Shown piece by piece: positions 12,781 to 25,960 of a stretch of 64,000 bases of DNA. The first letter of the stretch is position 1; every line of letters begins with the position of its first letter. The DNA is from Urechis unicinctus (taxonomy: Eukaryota > Annelida > Polychaeta > Xenopneusta > Urechidae). The notes below the pieces were generated by a model, which searched no databases, had not been told where the DNA came from, and saw only the letters and a list, made by a program, of their open reading frames with translations. Location of the stretch: contig CM067343.1 in the NCBI GenBank assembly GCA_034190875.2, positions 15,490,362 through 15,554,361 of the forward strand. Reading direction: 5' to 3'. The position numbers and the translations under genes are program-made.

Positions 12781-13430
12781 AAGGGGATTTGGCGGTGGAA
12801 TTTCTTGAACGAGGATTAAACGTCGAAGAAAATGAGGTAGATTGTGACCATTGAATGTAACAGGCTCTGGCAGCTACATCCACGTTCAATCAAGTACGTA
12901 ATAATTGTACATATCACTCTGCACAGTGATGCTGATCGAAAAAACAAACAGGTTATGTCCGTGATATGCCAAGTTGAAGCTATTGTCGTAATGTGGCATA
13001 AAAAGCCTTGTCCGCAGTACGGTGTGGTGAAACCGTGCACGTGAAGGGATATGGTGCATCCCTCTCCGCATTGTTTTATGGTGAAACGGTCTCTCTGATG
13101 TATTTTGATGAAGCCCTGCCACGGATGTGTTACAGTGAAGCCATGTACATGATATGCTATGCTGAAACCCTGTACATGAAGTGCATTGGTGAAGTACTGT
13201 ACATTAAATGATATGGTGAGGCTATTCCATGATATGGTATGTAACGGCTATGTCAATGAACAAGTATGGTGGGTTTATTTCAACGATGTGGTATGTTGGG
13301 GCTATGTCAATGATTTTTACGTTGAGTCATTTACAATGATATGGTATGGTGAGGTCATGTCCGTTATATGGTATTGTGAGGTTATGTAAATGATATGGTA
13401 CGGTGAGGCTAAGCCAATGATTTTGTATAT
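12780..13430 (+). repeat. 27-bp minisatellite array with lead-in
   Basis: 12,780-12,940 is the lead-in shared with 30,540-30,770 (ggcggtggaatttcttgaac). From about 12,940 a degenerate tandem repeat of 27 bp runs to 13,430, with core word gatatggtatggtgaggctatg. Since 27 is nine codons, frames stay open through it (13,008-13,211, 13,186-13,389), giving a nine-residue pattern of the type MIWYGEAMS. The openness therefore does not by itself indicate a gene. Confidence 0.75.
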
Positions 13431-13770
13431 TGGTGCGATCAATTACTTTACTACTAGGGTGGCAATGGGGAATTGCATGAAAACAAATACATCGGAAGAG
13501 CACAAGCAAGTATCACACCTCTGGCTAATGCAGAATAACACATTAGTGCGTTATAATGCCGCTGGATTTTACTGAAGAAGCAGTGTCATATACAATAGCC
13601 CTAATGGGCGAAGTCTCAGACGCACGAGGTGCTAGTCTTCCTAGATAGCATCTTCCCGTTACAAGGTAATACGTTGCTTGGCGAAAACATTGTCTGCATT
13701 GATATGTTACATCACTGTTGTATTTCTGACAAGGCGGCAACAACTCGCGTCAACCGGATGACTTATATAT
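13430..13770 (+). repeat. Module O and N fragments
   Basis: 13,430-13,620 matches 8,810-8,990 and 31,560-31,740. 13,620-13,760 is the start of module N, cut off where receptor relic 2 begins (near 13,770). Confidence 0.55.
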
Positions 13771-14500
13771 TGCACTAAGGTTTATTACACCATTGGCTAA
13801 CAGGGGATAGACGGCCTTAAATCTGGTACGGTAAGTAAAGTTGGCCCTTATCTGTAAGGTTACAGTTGGGTTGTTGATACTGTCAATCGCCTTGACAAAC
13901 GGCACTGGACAGAAGCAGGGTATTTGCACAAATGATGATGATGATAATGACGATGATTACGCGGGCTTTTGTAACCGTGCATATTTTCCCCTGGGGAATT
14001 GGTGAGAAATTACAATGTGGAGGTCCACAGCCAACATTACCATATCGAGGCCAACAAGAATCTCAGCATGAAGCTACTAGGAAAGTAGACATAGTATCTG
14101 TCATAGCCCTATGCGGCTTGTCTCGTTATGTGGTGTTCTATTCGGTTCAAGGAGAGCAGCGTTACGAATAGGGAAGTGTGCTGATGCTAGTGAGATCAGA
14201 TGCTAGTGGATGGAGGGGCACATACTCCTACGACTGAGAACAATAACAGCAGCTATTTATGGGTACGATATATCTATCGATGATATGGGCGGCAGTATCA
14301 CCACCGGAGAAAGTTGGTTGATATAAGGATAGTCCCTTGTCATGCTATAAGTAGAGTTAGTAAGTGCTGGCCAGGAGGAACTGTTCGAGTCCCACCATTG
14401 GGATTATGCGTACGGTTCCACCAAACTCAGGGCAAATGCCCAGATTGATGGTCCTTCATTGCGTTACTTGGCGCGTTGTGTTTCTTTTAGCTCTAGCCAT
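13770..14500 (-). pseudogene. GPCR relic 2: N-terminus, TM1 traces, TM3-TM4
   Basis: Reading the minus strand from 14,500: a decayed N-terminus ending in IIDRYIVP (14,255), a trace of TM1, then from 14,060 a TM3 end AVDLHIVISH (DRY-equivalent VDLH followed by the ICRP site as ISHQ). Next come GKICTVTKARVIIV and a run of isoleucines forming TM4 (14,000-13,930), then the second extracellular loop with a CNLT N-glycosylation-type site near 13,850. It aligns with relic 9 throughout. TM2 is mostly lost, and TM5 to the tail are replaced by module N. Several stops and frameshifts. Peptide-receptor-like class A GPCR, subfamily uncertain. Confidence 0.7.
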
Positions 14501-15060
14501 ATTAAGATGATTTGACAACAAAGATACATCAACATATTTAATGTTGCCCAAAATTCGGACATAACGCACTAAATATGGCAGCGCAACATAGACAAGGGTG
14601 GTGGTAGAAATTTGAAATTGGTCTAAATGAGCGCAGAAGGTTGTTTCTGTTCAACCAAGTGATGGTTGCGTATCACGTATATAACAGTATTCCGTTCTGG
14701 CAGTATTCATTGATGCTCTTATCTATCATGTGATCAGTCAAGACCATGAGATCAATAGAACAGTGTAAATAGCTACATTCGTTGCATTCTTAGTTCTAAA
14801 TCTAGACACCTTAGAAAATGAATCTTGCGGTATTTCTGTAGGAGCAGACTGTTGCCTGTGCTGCCTCACCAAGCACAGTGGGAACAAACACAGGCAATGA
14901 TAAAACTACAATCTGAGATTGTGTTATATTGTAGCTTCATGATTTCCTGCTGTGATTTCGTTAACTATGGCGACTGTGATGCACACCTGCTCCGAGTCGT
15001 CCAGATTGTTGGCTCTTACCGAATGATAATTCATTAAATTTTAAGCTTAGAACAGTGTTT
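14500..15060 (+). repeat. Module K copy with conserved frame
   Basis: Plus frame around 14,700-14,880 reads LAVFIDALIYHVISQDHEIN, then RTV-stop-IATFVAFLVLN, then CGISVGADCCLCCLTKHSG. The same frame is recognisable at 53,470-53,710, 26,530-26,700 and, on the minus strand, at 39,170-39,370 and 60,480-60,680. The protein is unidentified. It lies divergently upstream of the receptor relic. Confidence 0.5.
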
Positions 15061-15950
15061 AATCAGGTTATGACATATCATCATATTTGACGGCTGTGAA
15101 TCATGAGATGGCATTGTAATAATATATAACACCCCGTCGATCCAAAAGACTGCACTTAATTAAATCTAAATAAAAATCCATTAACAATATAGACGGCACC
15201 CCGATTGTGATCTTGAGCCAATCCTGCACAACGAGTCAAGCAGCTCACCAGGTGTGACAGCTACGCGTTAACCAAGGCTATATGAAGGGTAATCTGTGTA
15301 TTATACCTTGTTGGTAATAATGATCAACAATAGATCCAATTATGGGAGGCACGTGCCTGCACTATCAGGAAAAACAGCAGTGAAAAATCCCAAATAAAAC
15401 TGATTCCCAAATGGCATGGCCAATTACTTAATGAGCCATGCAACTGATGAACCATGGCCCTAAGCACATGGTCCTTGGTGCCATCGCGGGCTGGAGTTTT
15501 ATGTCTGCTATATTAACATGAAAGAAACTACAAGGGCCATATATATTGAAGCAACCACACCCAATCTCCTCTGCATCAACTCGTTTGAGGAACGTTAGTT
15601 GGTACTGTTATTCCTCCTGATAATTGCCGGGGTGGGTCACATCAGCAATATCATGTCTAATATCACATGACACACACGTAATCATAAAGGGGGTAATGAA
15701 GTCCAAATAACAACGGGTACATAGTCGGTCTTATGCAAATCGATGCAGTCTGGTGCATCAGAGAAGCCCATCTTTGGCGTTATTATGTCCAGGTATATTA
15801 CAGATGAAGCAGCACCGTGTGTAATAGCACAGTTAGGAGAACCTCACATTGATTGGGCAGCACTTAACGAAGTCGCGATTTATGGGTAACATCCAGACGA
15901 CGACTCTTCTAATATCTCGACAAAATGAGGGCACTTTTGCACTGGACAAA
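15060..15950 (+). repeat. Modules L and M
   Basis: L (to 15,400) matches 26,980-27,240, 35,030-35,190 and 35,520-35,700. M (15,400-15,950) matches 7,020-7,690 and 10,780-11,300. No frames conserved. Confidence 0.6.
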
Positions 15951-16219
15951 TGAGATGCCTAGAAAGCACCCTGCTAGTTCACGGTAACGCGTCGCCAGGC
16001 GATAACGTTGTCAGCAAGTGTATTAAACATTACTGTTGTATTTTTTTCAACTCGCCAATGTTGTCATATTTATTCATGCATCGTACATGGAGTAGATGCA
16101 TCCATCCGTGGCGTGCATGACACTCGGCCAGGGAACCTGCTTGCATTGTTGATAAGCTATGTGTCTGCCTACGAGGCTTCCCACTTTTATGTTCTCCGTA
16201 ATGGATCATATTAACACTT

Positions 16220-16220
<1 letters not shown>
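15950..16220 (+). repeat. Module N, internally deleted
   Basis: The N start at 15,950-16,050 joins directly to tcgtacatggagtagatgca at 16,080, so the G-tract segment is gone. Confidence 0.55.
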
Positions 16221-16832
<612 letters not shown>

Positions 16833-17960
16833 GGTAATATCTATGTAAGCAGTATTACAGATATTTTACGTACACATAACTACAGCAATGCGCGATTACT
16901 TTCCGGATAAACGGCAATAAAAGCATGTAGTCGACATATATGATCTTGGTCGGTATCTAATTCAGCAGCCTCGCTAATTCATTTCCTTATTATCATTGAC
17001 AACGCGCGCATAACCGTTGGAGAAAATCTACATTTTCTTTATGACAAAGTTTTCAAAAGACGAAGAAGTAACATTTAGACTGGCAATGAATATGCTCGTA
17101 GCTCACATACCCGGCTCAAAGTTTGCTTTGCAAGATTCATAGTGTTTATCAGTTGCTGTACGCATCGAATAAGACATTGGTTTACGACTCTCCAGAACAG
17201 AAGTACGTACAGTCAATCACTTTGCATTGACGCCTGCAGAAGACACCTGTAAGAATTCTTATACATTGGACTTGATTTGCGAGCTAGGGAAAACTAAATA
17301 TTGTTTTTAGCCCCGCATTTTCGTTGCTAACAGCTGATATGTTTACTTAATACACCACACAGTAAAAAACTGTATCAAATAGAGCAGATTTAAGAAAGAC
17401 AAACCCAAGGAGTAATTACAGAGAGTCATTCACTAAGTAGTATCAGCATGTCATCCCATGAATGCCTCATTATGTGTTTAAGAAATGGATGCTGTAAATT
17501 GTGTAACTGGCATGTTTGGGTCTTACGTTCGGATGTAGCAAAGAAGGCCCAAGGTTAAAACAGATATGTTGCTTTTCGCATTACCTTACTTGAACGTAAT
17601 AAACCATCACTGTGCCTGCATTGTCATTTTGCGAAGGAAACAAAAGTTCTCAGCATGGAGCATTTTTTGCTTGACATGCGTCCGGTTAGTCTAGCAACAT
17701 ATTCATCACCAGTATACGTTGCTAATTACATAACCTATTACACAAATCATGCAGTGCTGTGATTAAAATTACCTCCGATGATGAAGGCGACAGTACAGCA
17801 GCATTATACGCAAATCATAGCATCAGCTGTCATCATTAGTACATGAATCAGCTGTATCTTGAAATTGACTTTGCTTCTGATGTTATTTGCCTAGTACAGT
17901 TGCAGCACACATACAATATTCACGCGGTATGTAACCAGAATGCTTAGCAACGACACGTCG
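16833..17960 (+). repeat. Modules F and G
   Basis: F (to 17,400) matches 49,010-49,540, and reversed 41,010-41,560 and 62,790-63,450 (ttcttacaggcgtc on the opposite strand). G matches 49,540-49,790, 28,925-29,300 and 55,080-55,745 (ttgcttgacatg; gctgtgattaaaattacctc). No conserved frame. Confidence 0.55.
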
Positions 17961-18437
17961 TAGTTTATCCATTACAAGTTAGAGCATACACGTCGTTTGT
18001 ATCGTACGTGGCTTTCACATTTAATAGAACAGACATGATCGCACATACATATATTATTATTCCACCAGGCGGCGATAGGGAGGAAGCAATCTTTAAAACT
18101 AAAGATAACATGTAGCTGTATACTTAAGTTAAATGTACTAAGGCATTGTACTGATATGCCAACACAGCAGACCAATAAAATTCGCGCTCCAGGAAGAAAC
18201 AATATGTCACTTGACAAACACAGCCTCTACTGGTAGCAGCGCATTCGCAATAATTATTACGTGTAATCTTCCTTCCTAATTGTGTAAAGACAGTATTGAT
18301 CGGTTGCTCAACATATCTCACACTTCAAATACATTAATATTGCCGTTGGCTATGAGCACAAAGACGGACGCATTGTATTGAACTGACGACGGCGTAAGCT
18401 ATCGCAGATGATGCGAATAGGTGAGGCAAAGAGCTTC

Positions 18438-18440
<3 letters not shown>
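17960..18440 (+). repeat. Module H copy
   Basis: Matches 3,130-3,470 well (ccaggcggcgatagggagga; ctgatatgccaacacagc). Minus strand 18,124-18,321 is open for 65 codons, and RNNYCECAA is shared with the 3.4 kb copy. Unidentified. Confidence 0.55.
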
Positions 18441-18483
<43 letters not shown>

Positions 18484-18718
18484 TATATATATATATATAT
18501 ATATATATAGATATATAGAGAGATATATATATATATATAGATATATATATATATATATAATTATATATATGAATACATATACATATGTATATATATGATA
18601 TATATTTATATATATAAAAATATATATATAAATATGTATATATATATATATATATTTATATATAAAATATATATATAAATAAATATATTTATATATACTT
18701 ATATATATTTATATATAC

Positions 18719-18750
<32 letters not shown>

Positions 18751-18758
18751 TTATAAAT
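18441..18758. repeat. Compound TA-rich microsatellite
   Basis: About 320 bp of TA repeats, first with gat/gag variants, then with TATAAA and TATATTTA variants. It is the most degraded of the six TA tracts. Confidence 0.95.
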
Positions 18759-19210
18759 ACAGTCGCTATAACGACCTTAATAGTGATCACAAAACAATAC
18801 TGTACAGCGGGTCCAGCACAATCCTTGTGGTGGCAGCACCGCATTAACTTAGGCCATGGGAAGGCTGCCCGGTGTATTACACCATGCAGGTTCACGGTAG
18901 AGTCATTCAAAACTATAGGGCTGGATAGCGCCTTAATTTAATGAAGACACGTGTCCACGTATTGCAATATAAGAAATACCGCAACCTCAAATATGAAATA
19001 GACCTTCAAGACATCCCATAACTTAACACAACATGCATCCTATGAACAATGCTTTGAGCAGGATGGTACGTGGCGCAGTCGCAGGGGACTATTTCATGTC
19101 TGCTCGCTTGACAAACAATGAACTATAGGGGGCGTATATGCTGAAACAATTACTGTTAATCCTCTCCTCAGCAACTCTTTGGAAAAACGTAAATTGGTAC
19201 TGTCTGGGCA
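18759..19210 (+). repeat. Modules L and M, fragmentary
   Basis: 18,770-18,930 resembles L at 4,630-4,800 (tgtattacaccatg versus tgtattagacattg). 19,010-19,200 matches module M (tctgctcgcttgacaaacaa). Confidence 0.5.
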
Positions 19211-19980
19211 AAGGTGAATGCACACGACGTGCTAGTCTGCCTTGATAACATCCTACCATTACACGGTAAAACGCCAGGCGATTACTTTGTCTGCGTTTGT
19301 ATAAGATATAACTGTTGTATTACTGACTAGGCGGCAACACCAATAACAACGCCGACTAATCGATGACCCGATGTTTGAGTGGGAGCACTATGCGGTTCTT
19401 TGTTCTAATTCGTTTGTTTAATTCATAAGCGTTTAAAATGACAAATATGACACAATCTATAGATCTAGGCATTATTCTTTGTACTCGACATCGACAGTTA
19501 ATAATGTAAACGAGTTGTTTTATTGCCGCCATATTAATTTATGCATCCAACATACAGTACATACACCCATCCGTGACGCGCCGAGCACTCAATGGCGGCC
19601 CTGGTTGCATTGTGGAACATATCTGTGTCTACTTACAACGCGTCCTCTCCCTTTTTACATCTATAACGAATCATTACCCGAGACTCAATGTCCACGCGGT
19701 TACACAATGATTTATGCACGGCGTCTAAAATGCTTCCCTGAATAAGCTTTAACGAACTTATAAATGACTTCTTTAATTCTTATTTGACTTAGCATTGATT
19801 GACAAATAACGTGACGCAGTAAAAATCATAAATGGGACGTATGGATGCCCACTACGAAATAAAAATTGTGCTTCAACACATTCCATTCAAACGCGTGATA
19901 ACAATAAACTATACGTGTATTGGAATAAAGAGCTGCTGCTATGATAAAGGGTTTGTGAGCTATTTGGTAGCTACTCCAAT
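19210..19980 (+). repeat. Module N copy
   Basis: Nearly full length and closest to 54,040-54,790 (atcatctaatcgatgacccg-type word; cgagttgttttattgccgcc). The G-rich site has shrunk to gagtggga. Plus frame 19,479-19,745 is open for 88 codons but not shared with most copies. Confidence 0.6.
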
Positions 19981-20460
19981 GGAATAAGAGCTTGTATTTG
20001 TGTTGGATGAGGGAACTTAATCACAGTCGTGCAAATATTGAGCAGGAAGTGGCGTGACATACTACGTTATCAGGGTGTCAGCCTTCACTGTGAGCTGCTC
20101 ATTCGCAGCTAATATTACTTGTTATCCTCCTTCTACAATAGTGTACAGACAGTATTGAGCGGGTGTTTACTATAGCTCAAACTTCATATACATTAATGTT
20201 ATCGTTGGCTATGTGGACAATGATGGACGCTTCGTATTCAACTGACTACGGCATATGTCTCATTCCACATGATTATCCGTCCGTAATCAGGGTAACGGCT
20301 TCATTTTTCGATCCACGACTCTTTGCATTATACGACATTATAGACCTCAGATTTGTACACCATAGCTACATCATCAGAACACACTTACTCCGATATAATT
20401 TACTTCTAAGTGTCGTCATTCAGATCTCATTAATTTTATAACACTATTAATTTATAACGG
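19980..20460 (+). repeat. End of O, E and H/I fragments
   Basis: 20,030-20,080 resembles 54,825-54,880 (ttgagcgggaagtggcg). 20,090-20,230 resembles H at 18,230-18,400 (agacagtattgagcggg). The plus strand 20,163-20,441 is open for 92 codons, without a parallel elsewhere. Confidence 0.45.
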
Positions 20461-21130
20461 TGTCATTTGGTTGGACCAGCACTCACCATCACAACGTTCT
20501 TAGTGCTTCCTGAACAACGCCCCTCATTGAAACGCACGATGATTGTTAATTGCTTCCATTCTCAATTAACATCTCACCACAGCAATGACATCAAATTTAT
20601 CACAAAATAATATTATACAGCATAAGGCCCAGCTTGACTGCACATTCAAGTACATTATGAGCAGGCCAGATGGAACAACGGTTTTCATGTTAACGCCGAT
20701 TAGATAAAAATAAAATATAGAAATTGTTTACTAACCGGTAGTTTACTCCTCATGGCAGCCTCAACAAAGATAAATGTTTCCAAGTAATAAACCGACATAC
20801 GATATTGAATATTTCGCAGACAATTACTATTCATATAAAGAACACAAAGAGGCTAAAACATCAATGCAATCCACTATAGCAAGATAACCTTGCTAAATAA
20901 TCCCTAAAAAGAATTCAAAACGCCGAATAATTTCTTAGATGATACCAACAATGACTTGAAAGATAGATTTCCATTCCAACAACTTCAGTGCCAAGATACG
21001 ATGAAAGGTGTGTTAAGGCAAAAATGGTATCAGCATTGCCTCACAAAAGCATTGGCTCGATCGAGTCGTAAATGAAACCTTAAATAGATTGATTCATAAA
21101 AGATCCTACAATGAAAACAATGGCAGTGGT
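20460..21130 (+). repeat. Module J copy
   Basis: Matches 24,660-25,390, 49,790-50,090 and 50,970-51,570. Its first part is reversed at 40,200-40,370 and 61,580-61,750. Landmarks are cattaacatctca-type words, agtttactcctcatggcagc and acatcaatgcaatccac. Confidence 0.6.
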
Positions 21131-21720
21131 ACCAAAGGTGTGATACGAAATGTAAGTTATAAGGTTGTAAAGAGCTTCCACGTGATGATTGCTGACGACG
21201 TTGAGATTTGTGTGGCCTGGTAACTATTGAGGCTCCCGTAGCTGCATCAGGCATTCAATCAAATGATCGGATCACAGTCCATTGTGAATGCAGAAATAGT
21301 CACGGCAAGAAAGTAACGTGGTGAAAAGCATGCGGTGAAAAGTATCAAGGAATTGACTGAGAAACGAGTCAATTGATGATAATCATTAGCATATTAGCTT
21401 TGTGAGACGCGAGTTGAATTAAAATGAGTGGGCACGGGACCTATCCACTTCAGTTACAGAGTACGGAAACTAACAGCAGCAAGAGTGAACAGAACATGAA
21501 TATGTGATGGCGCGACAAAATGGGTCAGGACTAGCATGGACAAGTAGTGGTCACCTCTAATTTCAAATAAAGCCTGCTTATAATGACAGGCGGCTCGGAT
21601 GTACTGTATTATTTGCCCCCCTGCCGCTGATGTGTTCCTACGACGATCGCATAACTGCATGTTACGACGCACACGTCTCAGCATGCGCATTTCTTTCAAT
21701 GCGGTTTTTAATACTGCTTA
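21130..21720 (+). repeat. Modules A and B
   Basis: Best partner of 1-530 in the window, with the same A-to-B adjacency and comparable length, but without the 300-bp continuation into module C. It jumps to E at about 21,720. Confidence 0.65.
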
Positions 21721-22440
21721 TAATATACATACCATATACTAACACCACCTATCTAATATGGGGGAACTAGAAAATACTAAGGCAGGACCAGCGTAGATAA
21801 ATATCATGATTCTTACAGCATTGTATAAGGTGGGGACCAATGTTTGTCGGAAAGGCGCTGCAAATCAACTTGACGGTTGCTTTGCTTGCAATTTGATCTC
21901 AGATAGTGACCATGAAGGAAGAATGTACCTCCAATCATCCAGTTTGCTTTGATACCTACCTTAAACACCCGTATGAATTATCACACTTTGGTCTTGGTTT
22001 GTTTGCAAGCTGTGGAAAACCCAAACTTAATTGGTTAACAATCTAGTAATGGTGTTTTATACACTGCTAACATCGTGTAGATAGTTCTTGATTGGTTAGC
22101 ATGAGTTGAATGATCTGCACAAGTAAGCAATGTATCGACAGGTAGATGTGAAGGTAGTAGGGATAGGATTCAGGCCGCAAGACATGATGCAAATTCGTCA
22201 CTGAGATGCAGCTTTCTACGAACCTCAGCTGTCAAAACAACCGCTGTGTAAATGGTGACCTACAACGACATGAGTTTTAGGCGTGTGATGCGCCCTCGTT
22301 ATCCACTGCTTTGACTATGCGTTGATGCTCCAATAAAGGACACGACCGGTAAAACACTTCTTAGCCACAGACATTAAAGGCGAAACTGTTCGAAGCTAAT
22401 TGATTCTTGGGAAAGTGACCTATAATTGCCCCCTTGTCGA
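21720..22440 (+). repeat. Module E copy
   Basis: 21,720-21,910 matches 48,830-49,000, 38,360-38,460 and 59,850-59,940 (tggggaccaatg; gcgctgcaaatcaac). Plus-frame residues CRKGAANQLDG and CNLISDS parallel CKCAANQHDR and CFVISDS at 38,390-38,450. 22,090-22,200 recurs at 1,200-1,310. The remainder to 22,440 is unassigned. Confidence 0.5.
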
Positions 22441-23030
22441 TCTCTGTCATAATAAGGGGTCAATGTGTATAACATTGTCTGCATTTGTATAAGGCATCAT
22501 TGTTGTATTTCTGACAAGGTGGCATCACCATGCAACATCCGGACGACTGATCGATTGCCAGATTTATGGTCGTTTTGTTCGTGGGGGGGGGGGGGGGGGG
22601 GGGAGGGGGGGGGGGGTTAACCGTACCTATGACAGAATATGTATTGAGCTCGGTATTATTGTAAGTTTGTCCAACATCGACAGCCAATAATGTTAATGAG
22701 TTGCTTTATTGTTATATTAATCTATGCATCTTACTTGGAGTAAATGAATCCATCCGTAGTGCCGAACCCTTCTTGGGAACTTTAATTGCATATTGGGTAG
22801 GTTATGTATCTGCCCACATCGCCTCTCCCTTCTTTTACCCCACAACGGATCAAATAAGTGACTCACGGTCTAAGAGGCAAACCAATGACACATGAGCATC
22901 CACAAAGACTCCCGCAATGAGCTATGTTAACTATGTTTGACAAATAATGTGACCAATAATTAAAAATGAGGTAACAATGTGTTGGCAGTCGACAAAATCG
23001 AAAAGTTTTTCTAGGGACAGAACAGAACTA
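22440..23030 (+). repeat. Module N copy with longest poly-G
   Basis: Close to the 7.7 kb copy. The G tract spans 22,583-22,616 with a single A interruption. Minus strand 22,460-22,687 is open through the tract as polyproline. Confidence 0.65.
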
Positions 23031-23700
23031 ATACGGGCAAGATAGGCTTAACAAACTGTGACAGCTGATCAAGCAGACGTGAAATATGGCAAGACATAAC
23101 GCGTTATAATGATAGTCCAAGATGTTACACTGCTGGACAAGTGCTATATATGACACCCGTTCATACAGCTGTTAGTCAGAGATTCAGATATTCAGAATGG
23201 TTTGAATTGTTATTGCGCAGAATGACCTTGATCATATATAGTTACTATCCCGCAATAATGCATAAAGTTGTTTTGCAGTCATGGAACCGTTCTAAAAATA
23301 TGCGCACAAAGATTGGTAAATCTCAAGAAAGTATGCTCAAATAAGAGAATATTGGTTGATTAACCAAATGCTACACACACGACAATTGTCTTGATGAACA
23401 GATACATTGGCAATAGGTGTATTAAATCGAGAGAGAGTAGAAAGAGAAGGGTGTTTAACTGATGCGATCTAACACCCGACATGTTAAATGATCTTGACCG
23501 GCTAACTGGTCGACGAAGACCAGTCTGAATTTGTTGATGCCAGGAACCTCAAAATGGGGTGTAAGTAGTGCTAAGTTTTCCGATCATTATACCTCACAAT
23601 GTATTCCACTACGAACTGGTATGATAATAACGGTTGAATGACGGAATATATCGTGTTTTTTGCATTGTTTGAGAATAGCGACTACAAATGTATAAAAGTT
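23030..23700 (+). repeat. Module O copies
   Basis: 23,030-23,140 is the second O type. Plus frame 23,141-23,344 (SEWFELLLRRMTLIIYSYY) is paralleled at 32,905-33,120 (SEWFDLLLRRMALIICSSY), suggesting a short hydrophobic protein frame. 23,400-23,600 matches 5,460-5,740. Confidence 0.5.
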
Positions 23701-24150
23701 CAACCCTCTGCATTCAATACACATGGCTGCAGCGAGGCACCTGTCCCTAATGTTGGTCATTTCCAATAATTGTTCTTGTAAAGTGGGCACTCTACGGGCA
23801 TGGGGATATGTCAGTGGAAATGCTTTGACACGTTGTTAACGCTGAAGAAACGTCTGAGGCATATTGAACGACCAATAAGGTGACCACTGATTGTAACAGG
23901 CTCTTGATGATGAATACACAATCGACCGAGGGGGATGGTTCAAATGGATATGTGACTGCGATCTGTAAAACTTTTTGGAAAACGAATGGAATATGTCCGT
24001 GAAATAACATGGAGAAATAGTTTCCACAGTGAAACCTTTCATGTTAAGCGATATGTTGAAGCCCTGTCCGTAAAGTGTCATGGCAGAAAGATGTAATATG
24101 GTGTGGCCTTAGCCCTGTCCTTGATGCATAATGGTGAAGCCATGACTAGT
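23700..24150 (+). repeat. Module P fragment and minisatellite remnant
   Basis: 23,700-23,790 is the P start (catggctgcagcgaggcacc). 23,830-24,000 is the satellite lead-in. 24,010-24,150 holds three to four degenerate 27-bp units. Confidence 0.5.
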
Positions 24151-24519
24151 ATGTATTGTTGTATGTCACAACAATTGCTGCCAGAAAAGTGCGAACAAAC
24201 GACAAGTCCTGTCAAATCATCGATATCCTATGTAACAGGGCACCAACCACCATCAATATTTTCCGTGCCATTACCCGTTGGATGCACATCCACTCAGAGG
24301 CAGAGAGATCGTTTGAAAGCGTCCTGGCCCATCCGTAAGGGCATTGATGTATGCATTGTTGTTAAAAATTTGGTTCAATCACATATTTATTGCGTGCTAA
24401 TCAGTAGAATCATCAGCCAGCGTTATTACGTGCTGGTAATCACAAGAAATGTTCACTTCGTTCCACGCGCTCCCACTTCAGCCAGAAAAGTAATTGTTGA
24501 CATACCGTTATATTATTAA
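24103..24519 (+). other. Unidentified 138-codon frame in module I
   Basis: Longest non-repetitive plus-strand frame in this part. Its middle (HQPPSIFSVPLPVGCTSTQ, then KASWPIRKGIDVCIVVKN) is matched at 34,200-34,439 (HEPPSTIFVPLPVGCSSTQ, then KASWPIRKGIDLGVVSKI). Conservation of the frame across diverged copies hints at former coding. The opposite strand at 34,342-34,148 is open too (VDEHPTGNGTKIVDGG), so direction is not settled. No signal peptide or known domain seen. Confidence 0.35.
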
Positions 24520-25390
24520 ATATTTCAGTTGCCAGTAGTTCAATCAATTGAGTGACATGTTTCAACGTTTGACGAATATACATAAGCTCAACAACAGGCA
24601 CATATATTGATTTAATTGCATGCCAACATATGGAAAACAACCTATTGTGATAGTCACGATCTCCCGCATATTCGTCACTCCGATATTAATTATAATATAA
24701 CATTACGAAAGCATAACAGGTCAATCTCGTTGCACAAGCCCTCATTATCACACCGTTCTCTCGGGACTACATCCCAAACAACGCCGCAATAGACATCTCA
24801 CTACAGCAATAACATTCGATCCATCTTACACAATAGTATACAGCGTGATGCCCAGTTTTACTGCATAGTCAACATTATCGTAAGTGGCCCGCTAAACAGT
24901 GGTTTGCAGCAACCATGTTACAACTAAGTAGATAAAAATATGATATACAAAGAGTTAAATAACTGGGTTTGCACTCCTTATGATCGCCGAAACATACATT
25001 ATTGTTCCTTTGTGATTAACAACTATACCACTACCAACTCATAGAGCGGATAAATGTTCATAACACGAAGACACAGAATACTTAAACATCAATGCAATCC
25101 ACCAGCCTCCGAGTGACACGGCGTGTTACATATTGCATGGTAACTTTGCCAACCATTCCATTAAGGTAACAAAAATCAGTTTCTTACATGATACACACAA
25201 CTGAGGGGCCAAAATTAAATGAAAAGGTGGGCAATAAATACGTTGATGTGCTCTTAGAAGTCGATACAAAGCATCACAATGGCATCGGCTATATAAAATC
25301 CTCGTTGATGGAAATTTAGTTAAATTTCATCAAACAAATCTCGAGTAAGCTTTGTCGGAGATTACACATGCGTGATATTTCCTGTCAGTT
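24520..25390 (+). repeat. End of module I and module J copy
   Basis: 24,530-24,660 matches 34,550-34,690 (catatggaaaacaacctat) and 50,490-50,590. 24,660-25,390 is module J. Confidence 0.55.
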
Positions 25391-25960
25391 TATAGGTTGC
25401 AAAGTGCTTCCACGTGATGATTGAGGACGACGTTGAAATGGCCAATTCGCGTTCTTGTGACCTGATAACTATCAAGGCTGCCGTAGCTGAATAAATCATC
25501 TCATAAAAATATTGGACCGTAGTCTAATGTAAATGCCCGCAGGTTGGTCCCGCAAGCAGAGCGATTGAGTCTCAGTTGGGTAACAACGGTGTCTCAATTA
25601 AGCAAAGACACGCAGCCACGGAAAACAACGGCAGAAATGTAATGCCTCGTCAGCAGAAATACACTCGACAAGAAAGTAATGTATTGGTCACAGCACACGG
25701 TGAAAGGTGTCATGCAATTCACTTGTAATGAACAATTGATGGAGCTTACTCTACGGTGTAATGCTGTGTGGCTGGGTGGGTGAAACTTTTGTCGGCTTCA
25801 TCGAAGGCTGTTCGCTATGAATACTCACCTGCATATGTGCACTATTTTCCGACCCACGTATTGCATGAGCACATTCCTTTTTCTTCAGTTTTTGTCATAT
25901 GAGCGTGCCTCTTGTACAATGCGATTGTCGACGAAGGTTGTAACAGCTGCCTTATTGGGA
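25390..25960 (+). repeat. Module A copy, extended
   Basis: Matches 51,570-52,040 along its whole length, ending in the gagcgtgcctcttgtacaat and aacagctgcc words that sit just beyond the receptor C-terminus at 52 kb. Confidence 0.6.

Noticed and set aside
12940-13430. Possible CRISPR-like array
   Set aside because: Units are contiguous 27-bp repeats without unique spacers, and the sequence context is an animal genome.
15060-15400. tRNA-like or SINE-like sequence in module L
   Set aside because: No A/B box pair or cloverleaf could be drawn convincingly, and no poly-A end is present.
22460-22687. Polyproline protein on the minus strand
   Set aside because: The proline run is the poly-G tract of module N. 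Flanking residues are not kept in other copies.
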